A stretch of 59,054 nucleotides of DNA from Deltaproteobacteria bacterium YD0425bin51 (lineage in GTDB: Bacteria; Desulfobacterota; Desulfobacteria; Desulfobacterales; YD0425bin51), in contig PDZS01000029.1 in NCBI GenBank assembly GCA_002753225.1, forward strand, positions 1 to 59,054. Direction: 5' to 3'. The notes beneath the pieces are model-generated. The model was not told where the DNA came from. It ran no database searches and was given only the letters and a program-made list of their open reading frames with translations. Of this stretch, positions 9,123-18,423 are shown piece after piece. Every line of letters begins with the position of its first letter. Position 1 is the stretch's first letter. Both the position numbers and the translations under genes were made by a program.

Positions 9123-10760
9123 ATGGAAAAGTGTTTAAAAATATTGATCTGGCTATCACTTGCCACATTAACAGGTTCTATTATTTTACTTTCGCTTGTT
9201 CCACCTGTTGCAAGAGACGCTCTTGTCCACCACTTAGCTGTTCCCAAGCTATATGTTAAACATGGTGGCATTTATGAGATTCCTTTCATGATATATTCAT
9301 ATTATCCTATGAATATAGATCTTTTATATATGATTTCCTTGTATTTTGGAAATGATATCATTCCAAACTTTATTCATTTTACTTTTTCTATTCTGACATC
9401 ATGGATTATTTATTGGCACTTAAAAGATAGATTAAATATAATATTCGCTCTTTTTGGAGCTCTTTTTTTTCTTTCCATACCAATTATTATAAAATTATCT
9501 ATAACTGCATATGTTGATCTTGGTCTAGTATTTTTTTCTACAGCATCAATTATCTTTATTTTTAAATGGATCGAAAAACAATTCAATATAAAGTACTTAA
9601 TTATTTCAGGATGTTTATGCGGTATTGCACTAGGTATAAAATATAATGCACTTATCATTTTGTTTATTCTTACAATGTTTGTAGCTTTTATCTATTCAAA
9701 ATTTAATTCAGGGGAAAAATTAAAAACAGCAAAATCAATTTGGTTTTCTTTTGTATTTTTCTCATTAGCGCTTACGCTTTTTTCTCCATGGATGATAAGA
9801 AATTATATTTGGAAAAAAAATCCAATATTTCCTCTCTATCATAGCTTTTTTGTTTCAAATAATAATCTTTTATCTTTTAGCAATGTAAAAAAAAATTTTG
9901 ACCCAGAAAATAATTCAAAACTTGGTCTTTTTGCTTATAGAAAGTTAATATATAATGAAACACCTCTTCAAATTGCTTCAATTCCCATTAGAATTTTTTT
10001 TGAAGGAAAGGATGGTGAAATTGCTAGTTTTAAATATTTTGATGGAAAGTTAAATCCTTTTTTACTTTTTTTTCCAATATTAGCTTTTTATAAAAAAAAA
10101 ATGATTTTTGGATATGAAAAATGGATCCTCTTGTGTTTCATAATTTTATTTTTCCTTTTTGCCTTTTTAACTAGTGTTGTGAGAATAAGATATATATGTC
10201 CAATATTACCCCCTCTTGTTATACTATCTGTTTATGGAATAAAAAATGCTTTTGATATTTTAAAAAAAGGGGTTTTCTATAACCTTTTATTTATTCTTGT
10301 AGCTTTTTCTATTGTTATAAATTTTAAATATCTTTTAGAGCAATTTGATTATGTAAATCCATTTAATTATTTAAATAAAAGCATAACCAGAGATGAATAT
10401 ATAGAACAATATTGCCCAGAATATCCTTCTATAAATTATATAAATAAAAACTTATCAGAAAATACAAATACTATGTTCTTATTTATAGGCAAAAGGGGTT
10501 ATTATTGTAACAGAGCATATCTTCCAGAAAGTGAGAATATGTTTTCTGAAATAATAAAAAAAAATGATAATTGTCAAAAAATATTAAATGGCTTTAAAAA
10601 AGCAGGTGTATCTCATCTACTTATTAATATTGATTTTTTTAATGAATGGGCAAAAGATATATTTTCCATGGAAGAACAGAAAAAAGTGCAAAACCTATTA
10701 AATAATTATGCAAAGCTTCTTTATATTAAAAATAGAATAGGGGTTTTGAGTTTAATATGA
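9123..10760 (+). CDS. GT-C family membrane glycosyltransferase
   Basis: A 545-residue polytopic membrane protein of the PMT/GT39-like GT-C superfamily, enzymes that use polyprenyl-phosphate sugars at the outer face of the membrane. The first external loop carries RDALVHHLAVPKLY with Asp32, the place where GT-C enzymes keep their catalytic acidic residue. About ten to eleven hydrophobic segments follow, then a soluble C-terminal stretch with a few Cys and Tyr residues. It lies 6 bases after the permease and overlaps the TMTC-like gene by 4 bases, so it belongs to the pilus transcript. Acceptor and sugar are unknown; a pilin is the obvious candidate by context. Confidence 0.75.
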   Translation: MEKCLKILIWLSLATLTGSIILLSLVPPVARDALVHHLAVPKLYVKHGGIYEIPFMIYSYYPMNIDLLYMISLYFGNDIIPNFIHFTFSILTSWIIYWHLKDRLNIIFALFGALFFLSIPIIIKLSITAYVDLGLVFFSTASIIFIFKWIEKQFNIKYLIISGCLCGIALGIKYNALIILFILTMFVAFIYSKFNSGEKLKTAKSIWFSFVFFSLALTLFSPWMIRNYIWKKNPIFPLYHSFFVSNNNLLSFSNVKKNFDPENNSKLGLFAYRKLIYNETPLQIASIPIRIFFEGKDGEIASFKYFDGKLNPFLLFFPILAFYKKKMIFGYEKWILLCFIILFFLFAFLTSVVRIRYICPILPPLVILSVYGIKNAFDILKKGVFYNLLFILVAFSIVINFKYLLEQFDYVNPFNYLNKSITRDEYIEQYCPEYPSINYINKNLSENTNTMFLFIGKRGYYCNRAYLPESENMFSEIIKKNDNCQKILNGFKKAGVSHLLINIDFFNEWAKDIFSMEEQKKVQNLLNNYAKLLYIKNRIGVLSLI

Positions 10761-12520
10761 TTAAAATTAAAACAATACTAGCTTTATCCTTAATGCTATT
10801 AACATTTGTTATATATTTTCAAGTAAAAGATTATGATTTTTTAAACTATGATGATATCTTTTATGTATCTGAAAATGAACAAGTAAAATCAGGTCTAAAC
10901 ATAGAAAGTTTGAAATGGAGCTTTAAATCTACCTTAGCAGGTAATTGGCATCCCTTGACATGGATATCCCACTTAATTGTAGTTGAACTTTTTGGCTTAG
11001 ATGGAGGTTTTCATCATTTAGCTAATCTTTGCTTTCATATTTTAAACACAGGATTGTTATTTTTTATTTTGACAAGAATGACAGGGGATATTTGGCGAAG
11101 TTTTATAGTTGCAGCTTTATTTGGTATTCATCCTTTGCATGTGGAATCAGTAGCTTGGATTTCTGAACGTAAAGATGTCCTTAGTACTTTTTTTGGATTC
11201 ATATCTCTTTGGTGTTATGTCAGATATGTTGAAAAACCTAATTTAAATCGTTATTTATTGATTATATTATTCTTTATATTCAGTCTGATGTCAAAATCAA
11301 TGTTAGTTACTCTTCCATTCATATTAATTTTACTTGATTATTGGCCACTTAAACGAGGACGTTTATTTATTGGAGAAAAAATCCCTTTTTTTATTTTAAG
11401 CGTAATATTCAGTATTATTTCTGTTTTTGCTCAAAAAAGTTCAAATGCATTAGGTTCATTACAACAATATCCTCTATATGGACGCATTGCCAATGCTCTT
11501 ATTTCTTATGTAAGCTATTTAGAAAAAACGATCTGGCCATTTTTTCTAAATCCTTCATATCCATATCCTAATCAAATACCTATGTCAGAAATTTTTCTAT
11601 CAGGTTTTTTGCTTATATTTATATCTCTTATATCCTTGAAATATATTAAAAACAAGCCTTGGATAGCCTTTGGGTGGCTATGGTATTTAGGCACACTTGT
11701 CCCGGTTATTGGTTTAGTACAGATAGGTATGCAAGGAATGGCTGATCGATATACATATATTCCTATTATTGGAATATTTATCATGATATGTTGGAGCATT
11801 AATTATATAAAATATAAATTTGCAATTACTACAATTACTTCAGCTATTATTTGTATTCTTATGATTACTACTTGGTATCAAAAACAATTTTGGTCAAATA
11901 ACACGACTTATTATCAATATATTTTAGATATTAATCCTAATGATGTAAAAGCTCACAATAATTTAGGAGTCGCCTTAAAAAATACAGGCTTATATGAAAA
12001 AGCTATTTGGCATTTTTATGAAGCTATAAAATTAAACTCTAAACATTCTAAAGCTTATAATAATTTAGGGTTAACATTATTCAAAAAAGGTAAAATAGAT
12101 GAAGCTATTTACTATTATAATAAATCATTAAAGCTTGATCCTAATAATGTAAATACCCTTAGTAATTTAGGAAATGCTTTAAGAAAGCAAAAAAAAACAG
12201 AAGAAGCAATAAAACATTATAATGAAGCATTACGTCTTAATCCCAATTCTTTTCTCGTTAATAATAATTTGGGAAACGCACTCCTTGAACAAGGAAAATT
12301 AAAAGAAGCTATATATCATTTTAATGAAGCACTTAAGATATCTCCTTCTGATCCATCTGCTCATAATAATTTAGCAAATGCTTTTTTTTATTCAGGTAAG
12401 ATAGCAGAAGCTATTCAACATTATAATGAAGCATTGAAAATTAATCCTAACTATATTGAAGCTAAAAATAATTTAGAGTATGTTTTAAAACAAAAAACTG
12501 GCATAAATGATGCAAAGTAA
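10757..12520 (+). CDS. TMTC-like GT-C glycosyltransferase with C-terminal TPRs (copy 1)
   Basis: A fused membrane enzyme and TPR protein. The N-terminal 390 residues hold about ten membrane helices with an external-loop acidic pair Asp32/Asp33 (FLNYDD), a GNWHPLTW segment, and HPLHVESVAWISERKDVL starting at residue 125. This resembles the conserved loop of eukaryotic TMTC O-mannosyltransferases. From about residue 399 five TPRs follow (NNLG...A...EA.K.NP pattern). TPRs in such enzymes usually face the acceptor protein. It is immediately followed by the second pilin, and a paralogue follows that pilin. I infer protein O-glycosylation of pilin; the sugar is not known. Confidence 0.8.
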   Translation: MIKIKTILALSLMLLTFVIYFQVKDYDFLNYDDIFYVSENEQVKSGLNIESLKWSFKSTLAGNWHPLTWISHLIVVELFGLDGGFHHLANLCFHILNTGLLFFILTRMTGDIWRSFIVAALFGIHPLHVESVAWISERKDVLSTFFGFISLWCYVRYVEKPNLNRYLLIILFFIFSLMSKSMLVTLPFILILLDYWPLKRGRLFIGEKIPFFILSVIFSIISVFAQKSSNALGSLQQYPLYGRIANALISYVSYLEKTIWPFFLNPSYPYPNQIPMSEIFLSGFLLIFISLISLKYIKNKPWIAFGWLWYLGTLVPVIGLVQIGMQGMADRYTYIPIIGIFIMICWSINYIKYKFAITTITSAIICILMITTWYQKQFWSNNTTYYQYILDINPNDVKAHNNLGVALKNTGLYEKAIWHFYEAIKLNSKHSKAYNNLGLTLFKKGKIDEAIYYYNKSLKLDPNNVNTLSNLGNALRKQKKTEEAIKHYNEALRLNPNSFLVNNNLGNALLEQGKLKEAIYHFNEALKISPSDPSAHNNLANAFFYSGKIAEAIQHYNEALKINPNYIEAKNNLEYVLKQKTGINDAK

Positions 12521-12551
12521 AATATATAATATTAATAATATATTTAAACAT

Positions 12552-12558
12552 GGAGGAG
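12552..12558 (+). promoter_or_regulatory. Ribosome binding site fixing the start of pilin 2
   Basis: GGAGGAG lies six bases before ATG 12565. It would be inside the coding part if the upstream in-frame ATG at 12550 were used, so the later start is correct. Confidence 0.8.
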
Positions 12559-12564
12559 CTAATT

Positions 12565-13020
12565 ATGGTAAATAAAAAAGATATTAAAGGTTTTACTCTT
12601 ATTGAGCTTATGATTGTTGTTGTCATAATTGGTATTTTGTCGGCAATTGTCGCTCCAAATTTTAGAAATTATTATATGAAAGCAAAAAGATCAGAAGCAC
12701 CAGTAAATCTTAAAGCCTTAAAATTAGCCGAAGAAGCTTATCGCGGTGAAAGTGGGAGCTATAAAACTCTAACAGCTTCTCCATCAGCAAATCCTGTAAG
12801 CGGAAATAATCAAATGTGGGTAGACAAAGGAGGCTTTGCCGAATTAGGATGGCAGCCTCAAGGTAAAATTTATGGTGTATATGAAACTATTGGAGCTGCT
12901 AGTGCATCTGCTTTTTCAGGACAAGTAAGGACAGATGTAGATGGAAATGGAATACAGGCTTCATTTACATGTTCAGAATCAACTGATATAACCGGACCTA
13001 ATCCTGTTGCTGAATATTAA
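12565..13020 (+). CDS. Type IV pilin (second copy)
   Basis: A second pilin or major-pilin paralogue. With the start at 12565 the leader is 9 residues ending KG, and the mature part starts [19 protein letters not shown] with Glu5. The mature chain is 142 residues, equal to the first pilin, and the two share many blocks, such as [18 protein letters not shown] and TDVDG/TDVDA. It keeps the SFTC cysteine near the end but lacks the second cysteine of the first pilin, leaving one unpaired. The 3' end overlaps the start of the next gene in a TAATG junction, so translation is coupled to the second TMTC-like enzyme. Confidence 0.94.
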   Translation: MVNKKDIKGFTLIELMIVVVIIGILSAIVAPNFRNYYMKAKRSEAPVNLKALKLAEEAYRGESGSYKTLTASPSANPVSGNNQMWVDKGGFAELGWQPQGKIYGVYETIGAASASAFSGQVRTDVDGNGIQASFTCSESTDITGPNPVAEY

Positions 13021-14804
13021 TGACTCTATATAAAAGTAAGCTGTTAATATGTTTTTTTTTGATTTACTCTATAATAATTATTTACTCACAGACAAAAGAC
13101 TTTGATTTTATTCATTATGATGATAACCAATATATTTTTGAAAATCCAGTAATAAGAGCTGGTTTAACATTAGATGGAACCAGTTGGGCTTTTAGATCTT
13201 TTTATTCAGCTAATTGGCATCCAGTTACATGGCTATCTCATATGCTTGACTGCCAATTATTTGGCTTAGATGCAGGCAAGCATCATTTAGTCAATATATT
13301 TTTTCATATTTTAAATACTCTTTTACTTTTTCTAGTTTTAAGTAAAGCCACTGGAAAATTATGGCAAAGCGGAATCGTTGCAGCATTATTTGCATTGCAT
13401 CCTTTGCATGTAGAATCAGTTGCTTGGTTATCAGAACGAAAGGATGTTCTGAGTACTTTATTTTTAATGCTTACAATACTAAATTATATCTTTTATGTTC
13501 AGACTACTCGTTTTTATTATTTTTTATTATCACTTCTTTCTTTTATAATAGGCTTGCTATGCAAACCTATGCTTGTAACTCTACCCTTCTTACTTTTTCT
13601 TATAGATTATTGGCCTCTTTCGCGTTTTAGCAAGTTTAAATTCTCGATTATATCAGAAAAAATACCTTTTTTTATATTTTCTTTTATTTCTATTATTATA
13701 ACTTTATATGCTCAAAAGAGTGGAGGTGCTATACGCACAATTATAGATTATCCTTTAGATATGAGAATTGCAAATGCAACAGTCAATTACATAAAATATT
13801 TAATTAAAACAATAGTTCCTAAAGATTTGGTATTTTTCTATCCATACCCTGATCTTATTTTAGGTTGGCAGGTATTTTCTGCCTTCTTTTTATTGCTTAT
13901 AATAAGCTTAATATCTATAAAATTTCCTTATTTTTTTACTGGTTGGTTTTGGTATATAGGAACTCTTGTTCCAGTAATTGGAATCGTTCAAGTTGGAAGA
14001 CAATCAATGGCTGATCGTTATACTTATGTACCGCTTATTGGTTTATTTATAGTTTTCGTATGGGGAATATCTGATTTTTTTGATAAAAATACTATATCTT
14101 ATAAAAAAAAATATTGTATAACATCTATAATTTTTATTTTCATTATAGGAATATTAGTAAAGCTTTCTTTTCTACAAACTACATATTGGAAAAATACATT
14201 AACACTCTTTGAGCATGGCCTTAAATTAAATCCTGATAGTTACGTATTTCATAATTTTATGGGGATTGCTTTATATTCTCAAAATAAGACAAACGAGGCT
14301 CAACATTATTTTAGAGAATCATTGCTAATAGAACCTAATAATGCAGATGCAAATTATAATTTATGTTTTTCTTTCTTCAAAGAAGGAGATACACAAAATG
14401 CCTTAAATCACTGTTATAATGCTATACAAAAAGATCCTAATTATTTTAGAGCTTACTTTTTAGCAGGCTCTATATTAGAAAAACAAGGTAATATCTCTTA
14501 CGCATTAACAAATTATTTAAAAGGATTAGAGCTAAAATCAGATGTTTCAGAAGTTCATTATAATGTAGGAAGAATTTTATTTAAAAATGGAAAAATAGAT
14601 GAAGCAATAAAGCATTACTACAAAGCTTTGTCAATAAACCCATTTTACAGTGAAGCACATAATAATATTGGAATTGCTCTATTAAATTCAGGGGATTTTA
14701 AAGAAGCACTTTTTCATCTCCAAAAGGCAGTTAAAATAAAACCAGATAATTTAATGTTCAAAAATAATTTAAGTATTGCGCTTAAGCGGTATAAAAAAAT
14801 CTAG
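13020..14804 (+). CDS. TMTC-like GT-C glycosyltransferase with C-terminal TPRs (copy 2)
   Basis: Paralogue of the gene at 10757 with the same order: about ten membrane helices with external acidic pair Asp34/Asp35 (FIHYDD), a NWHPVTWLSH segment, the loop HPLHVESVAWLSERKDVLS from about residue 127, and TPRs from about residue 402 to the end. The TPR part is more diverged from consensus than in copy 1, which could mean a different acceptor. Its start is coupled to the pilin stop. Its last 36 bases overlap the 3' end of the convergent UPF0104 gene. The likely role is glycosylation of one of the two pilins; this is inferred. Confidence 0.8.
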   Translation: MTLYKSKLLICFFLIYSIIIIYSQTKDFDFIHYDDNQYIFENPVIRAGLTLDGTSWAFRSFYSANWHPVTWLSHMLDCQLFGLDAGKHHLVNIFFHILNTLLLFLVLSKATGKLWQSGIVAALFALHPLHVESVAWLSERKDVLSTLFLMLTILNYIFYVQTTRFYYFLLSLLSFIIGLLCKPMLVTLPFLLFLIDYWPLSRFSKFKFSIISEKIPFFIFSFISIIITLYAQKSGGAIRTIIDYPLDMRIANATVNYIKYLIKTIVPKDLVFFYPYPDLILGWQVFSAFFLLLIISLISIKFPYFFTGWFWYIGTLVPVIGIVQVGRQSMADRYTYVPLIGLFIVFVWGISDFFDKNTISYKKKYCITSIIFIFIIGILVKLSFLQTTYWKNTLTLFEHGLKLNPDSYVFHNFMGIALYSQNKTNEAQHYFRESLLIEPNNADANYNLCFSFFKEGDTQNALNHCYNAIQKDPNYFRAYFLAGSILEKQGNISYALTNYLKGLELKSDVSEVHYNVGRILFKNGKIDEAIKHYYKALSINPFYSEAHNNIGIALLNSGDFKEALFHLQKAVKIKPDNLMFKNNLSIALKRYKKI

Positions 14805-15716
14805 TAAAAAACCAACTAAAGCTCCAATAAGTTGAATTCCAAATACTGTGAAAGATAGAGCCAACGCGCTCTCTTTATCTACACCGACCTGTCTTAGGGT
14901 ATAAATAATAGTCACCTCTCTTACCCCTATACCTGCTATAGTAATTGGCAGTACCAATGCTATAGAAACAATAGTTGCTATCCAGCATAAATCAAAAAAT
15001 GCTACATTAATTTTAATATCTCTTGCTATTATAAATAATATCCATACACAAATAGTTTGATATATTATACCAATTAATAATACAAATAAGATCAAAAAAG
15101 GATTTTTTGAGTATTCTTTCCATATTGTTATAAAGTTAAGGCACCAGAGAACAAAATTATTCAATTTAGTTATTTTAGTTTTAATAAATTTTAAAATATT
15201 TATTATAAAACTTTCTATAAAAGGTATATAAACCCAATATATTGAAATAAATAATAAAATTGTAATTATTATAAATGCTATAAATATATTTTCTTTATCT
15301 AAATATGTGCCTCCATATACACCAATTATTCCTACTACCAAAAGAGCAATAAATCCTGTAATCCTGTCAATAATTACAGAAGCAGATATTTCTCCTAACT
15401 CTTTATTATCTTTACTTAATTTATATATTTTTACTCCATCGCCTATAATCTGACCACCTGAGATAACCATTGTGTAATATAAACTTATTAGAGTTATAAC
15501 GTATAAACGACATATACTGTATTTTTTTAGCAGTTTAGACCACTTATATGTATTAATATAGTGGCTTCCAAAGTATAGAAAAAGTATCAGTATAAATGAA
15601 TTCCAGTTCATCTTAAGAAATGCTTTTAAAATAGCATAAATATCTGCTGACCAAAGCAGCCATATTATTAGGCCTAAACTAATAATATATTTAAATACAG
15701 TTTTTAATTGAGTCAT
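14769..15716 (-). CDS. UPF0104/AglD-type flippase-like membrane protein
   Basis: A membrane protein of the lysylphosphatidylglycerol-synthase TM family (UPF0104), about eight helices, with the hallmark AGIGVREV near residue 270 and SGGQIIGDGVK in an earlier loop. Relatives include AglD/AglR-type proteins in glycan pathways and the membrane part of MprF, so a lipid-linked sugar flippase or transport role is likely. The open frame starts at a TTG (15734); I chose ATG 15716, which keeps a 26-base overlap with the upstream methyltransferase. It is the last gene of the minus-strand glycan cluster and ends inside the convergent TMTC-like gene. Confidence 0.8.
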   Translation of the reverse strand: MTQLKTVFKYIISLGLIIWLLWSADIYAILKAFLKMNWNSFILILFLYFGSHYINTYKWSKLLKKYSICRLYVITLISLYYTMVISGGQIIGDGVKIYKLSKDNKELGEISASVIIDRITGFIALLVVGIIGVYGGTYLDKENIFIAFIIITILLFISIYWVYIPFIESFIINILKFIKTKITKLNNFVLWCLNFITIWKEYSKNPFLILFVLLIGIIYQTICVWILFIIARDIKINVAFFDLCWIATIVSIALVLPITIAGIGVREVTIIYTLRQVGVDKESALALSFTVFGIQLIGALVGFLLDFFIPLKRNT

Positions 15717-16458
15717 TTTTTTTAAATAGTCCAACCAATTGATCCCCCATTTTGTGTTTTGTTGATAGATACTTAAAGCAAAATAACAAAATATTTGATA
15801 CTATTTTTTGTAGTATTCCATAGTCTCCTTTGGTAAATGAATTGCTACCTGCGTTTGTAAATGAGCATAGTTCTCTATAAATAGGGGAAAAAAAAGGAAA
15901 ACCTCCATAATAGATATTTATTGGCATAAAATTTTTATTTTTTAAAAAATTTTCAACTTCACCTCTTTTGAAATTCCTTATATGCCCTACATTTTTTTCA
16001 TATGACCGCATTCTTCCAGTAGGAAATGAAAGCATAATATATTTATTTGCTGAATTTGATATCCGTGTAATGATATTTTTCCAATCTTCAACATGTTCTA
16101 TTACTTCAAAACAGACAACTATATCGTATTTATTATTATCTAAATATATCGAATAAATATCATGTATGAATTCAAGATTAGAAAGCTTATATCTATTTTT
16201 AGCTATGTTAATGGCAATATTTGAAAAATCAATACCTCTAATAGCTGCATGATTTAAGAATTTGGCAAGATAAAATGTATTTGTACCTTCTCCACAACCG
16301 ACATCTAATAATGATTTACATTCATTTTTATCAATTAATTTTAATTGCTCAAAAATCAAATAACGAAGCCAACGGCTTGCTGGTCCAAATACTTTCATAT
16401 CTGACCAAAATAACCAATTTTTATCATATAAAGATATGTCACTATTTATTGAATTCAT
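15691..16458 (-). CDS. Class I SAM-dependent methyltransferase
   Basis: A Rossmann-fold methyltransferase. SAM-binding motif I is LLDVGCGEGTN near residue 45, followed by RGIDFSNIAI (motif post I) and DIVVCFEVIEHVEDW, the motif II/III segment of the Ubi/COQ5-like group. The C-terminal 80 residues, which contain Gly- and aromatic-rich stretches, probably bind the substrate. Position in a run of glycosyltransferase genes suggests it methylates a sugar or lipid-linked glycan. It overlaps the GT4 gene by 4 bases upstream and the UPF0104 gene downstream. Confidence 0.85.
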   Translation of the reverse strand: MNSINSDISLYDKNWLFWSDMKVFGPASRWLRYLIFEQLKLIDKNECKSLLDVGCGEGTNTFYLAKFLNHAAIRGIDFSNIAINIAKNRYKLSNLEFIHDIYSIYLDNNKYDIVVCFEVIEHVEDWKNIITRISNSANKYIMLSFPTGRMRSYEKNVGHIRNFKRGEVENFLKNKNFMPINIYYGGFPFFSPIYRELCSFTNAGSNSFTKGDYGILQKIVSNILLFCFKYLSTKHKMGDQLVGLFKKNDSIKNCI

Positions 16459-17588
16459 GAGGTTATTAGCCTTAAATATTCATCTGCAACTCTTTCCCAC
16501 GAGAAATATTTTTCAACTATAATCCTCCCATTTTGTCCAAAGCGCTTAGATAAATCAGGATTAAATAATATTTTCTTTAAAGCATCTTGAAAATCTCCAG
16601 TTTTATTTAAATCAAATAAAAATCCTGTTTCATTGTGATTAACTAAAGCATCATTTCCAACTACATTACTAGCTATTACAGAAATTCCGCACGCCATTGC
16701 TTCTAATATAGAATTTGGCATTCCCTCATATAAAGAAGGATTTAAAAAACAATCTGATGACTGTAAATAGTTCCTTAATTGAGCTTTATCACACCAGTTA
16801 TGCCAGAATATTGTTTTTTCCAAATTTAATTCATGGGAATAGGTTTTTAAAACATTTTCAAGCGGTCCTCCTCCAACTATATGAACTTCAAATTCTTTTG
16901 ATACAGTTGTTTTTAATAAATTTATTTCTTTAATAAGAAAAAATAAATTTTTTTGTTCTGTAAATCTACCTGCAAACATAAATTTTGTGATACTTTTTTG
17001 ATTTTCTTTATTTAAAGGCTTAAAAAAATTCACATCAACAGCATTAGTTATGACATGGAAATGGAAATATGGATCTGCTTGTTTAGCCTGCTTTTTAAGT
17101 CCCAAGGAATTTGCAACAATTGCCTTGCTTTTTTTTAATATTATTCTTCTTATTGGAGTTAATAATTTATGAAAATTATTGAGAGATTTTTCAACATATG
17201 GAACATCGCCAGCTCTTAAAGAAATAATATAAGGAATTTCTCCTATAAGGTTTGCTAAAAGACCTAAGGGGCCACATGGAAAAGAAAAAAATACAATTAA
17301 TGAATCAATTTTATATTTTTTTATCAACTTAGGTATTAAAATAGAAGCGCTTAAAACATAAGAGAACATTTCTATTACATTCGATTGAAATGCTTTTTTA
17401 CGAAGAGCTAAACAACGATAAACATAAATATCATCTTCAATGGTTAGTCCCTTTAGCTTTTGAAAATTTGAGGTTAAAACAAAAACCTCATGTCCCTTTT
17501 TAAATAGGGCTTTTCCAATATTGTGAGTTGCATTAGATGCTCCACCACCTATTGGCGGATATTCATAATTAATTAATAATATTTTCAT
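16455..17588 (-). CDS. Glycosyltransferase family 4
   Basis: A cytoplasmic GT-B retaining glycosyltransferase. The N-terminal domain has MKILLINYEYPPIGGGAS, the family start; the C-terminal domain has FAGRFTEQKNLFFL and the nucleotide-sugar segment LYEGMPNSILEAMACG with the E-x(7)-E pair. The length (377) is normal. Donor and acceptor cannot be read from sequence. It sits between two methyltransferases with ATGA overlaps, so the three form one translational unit and may extend and methylate the same glycan. Confidence 0.92.
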   Translation of the reverse strand: MKILLINYEYPPIGGGASNATHNIGKALFKKGHEVFVLTSNFQKLKGLTIEDDIYVYRCLALRKKAFQSNVIEMFSYVLSASILIPKLIKKYKIDSLIVFFSFPCGPLGLLANLIGEIPYIISLRAGDVPYVEKSLNNFHKLLTPIRRIILKKSKAIVANSLGLKKQAKQADPYFHFHVITNAVDVNFFKPLNKENQKSITKFMFAGRFTEQKNLFFLIKEINLLKTTVSKEFEVHIVGGGPLENVLKTYSHELNLEKTIFWHNWCDKAQLRNYLQSSDCFLNPSLYEGMPNSILEAMACGISVIASNVVGNDALVNHNETGFLFDLNKTGDFQDALKKILFNPDLSKRFGQNGRIIVEKYFSWERVADEYLRLITS

Positions 17589-18391
17589 GTGCCAAGTTTT
17601 TGAAAAAGAAACTGATTATTGCCAAAACCATGTTCGGTAGCTTTAAAATTAAGCAATTTATAATTTAATTTTTCAAAAAATGATATAATTTCTTTAGGAT
17701 CTGCTGGCTCGTAAGGATAGCCTCCTAACCAATCATACCAATCATGTATAAGGGACATTCCTCGATATTTCTTATGTGCTTTATAACGAATTATAGGATT
17801 TTGTAATTTGCAGATATCAACAATTAAGCCAGTCATAAAAAAAATAGAGAAAAACAGACAAATTAATATCATTCGGCTTATTTTATTATGACAATATGCT
17901 TTTTTAATAAATTTCCAAATTTTAGATATAAAACCCTGATCATTGTAAATACCAATAAACAAGAGTCCTTCTTTTTTTACTAATAAATGGGTATTATAAA
18001 TTGCCTGCCATAAGGAGCCAGTATGATGTAAAACTCCCCATGCATAGCAAATATCAAACTGTCCAAGAGTCTTTAAATAATTAGGGTCCAAAATAGAACC
18101 TTGTTCAATTTTCCAAAGAGTAGTATCAGGGAAATATCTGTTTTTTAAAGCCTCTGTACAATTAACAGATTCAATGTCATAGTCAAAAGAATGGACAGAA
18201 GCCCCGAGATTTCTTGCTGTAAGGCTGAATAAACCAGAACCTGAACCAATATCTAAAAATGATTTTCTATTAAGATCTTGAATACCTAAAAAATCACATA
18301 ATGAATTTTTAGCCTCCAAAATCCTTTCATCATTTACAACACGATTAAAATTTTTCCAATTTTTTCCAAATTTAAAACGAATTTCTTCCAT
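17585..18391 (-). CDS. Class I SAM-dependent methyltransferase with membrane-like insert
   Basis: Motif I is FLDIGSGSGLFSL (about residue 45), followed by SFDYDIESV and the substrate-side segment FDICYAWGVLHHTG. A hydrophobic stretch (about 170-190, MILICLFFSIFFMTG) is unusual for a soluble methyltransferase and suggests membrane contact, consistent with a lipid-linked substrate. Cluster context points to glycan methylation. It starts 4 bases after the partner gene of the PIN cassette and overlaps the GT4 gene by 4 bases. Confidence 0.82.
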   Translation of the reverse strand: MEEIRFKFGKNWKNFNRVVNDERILEAKNSLCDFLGIQDLNRKSFLDIGSGSGLFSLTARNLGASVHSFDYDIESVNCTEALKNRYFPDTTLWKIEQGSILDPNYLKTLGQFDICYAWGVLHHTGSLWQAIYNTHLLVKKEGLLFIGIYNDQGFISKIWKFIKKAYCHNKISRMILICLFFSIFFMTGLIVDICKLQNPIIRYKAHKKYRGMSLIHDWYDWLGGYPYEPADPKEIISFFEKLNYKLLNFKATEHGFGNNQFLFQKLGT

Positions 18392-18393
18392 AG

Positions 18394-18423
18394 ATTATTC
18401 CATTATTTTCATCTGTTTTAAAA
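18394..18423 (+). repeat. Direct repeat, left copy, bounding the PIN cassette
   Basis: Thirty bases that match 19075-19104 at 29 positions, with one G/T difference at position 22. On the minus strand the repeat encodes the last residues MKIME and the stop of the small partner gene, in the same frame as the end of asnB in the other copy. Confidence 0.9.

Noticed and set aside
12550..12564. Upstream ATG for pilin 2
   Set aside because: The GGAGGAG ribosome site lies inside this extension; with the later start both pilins have the same mature length.
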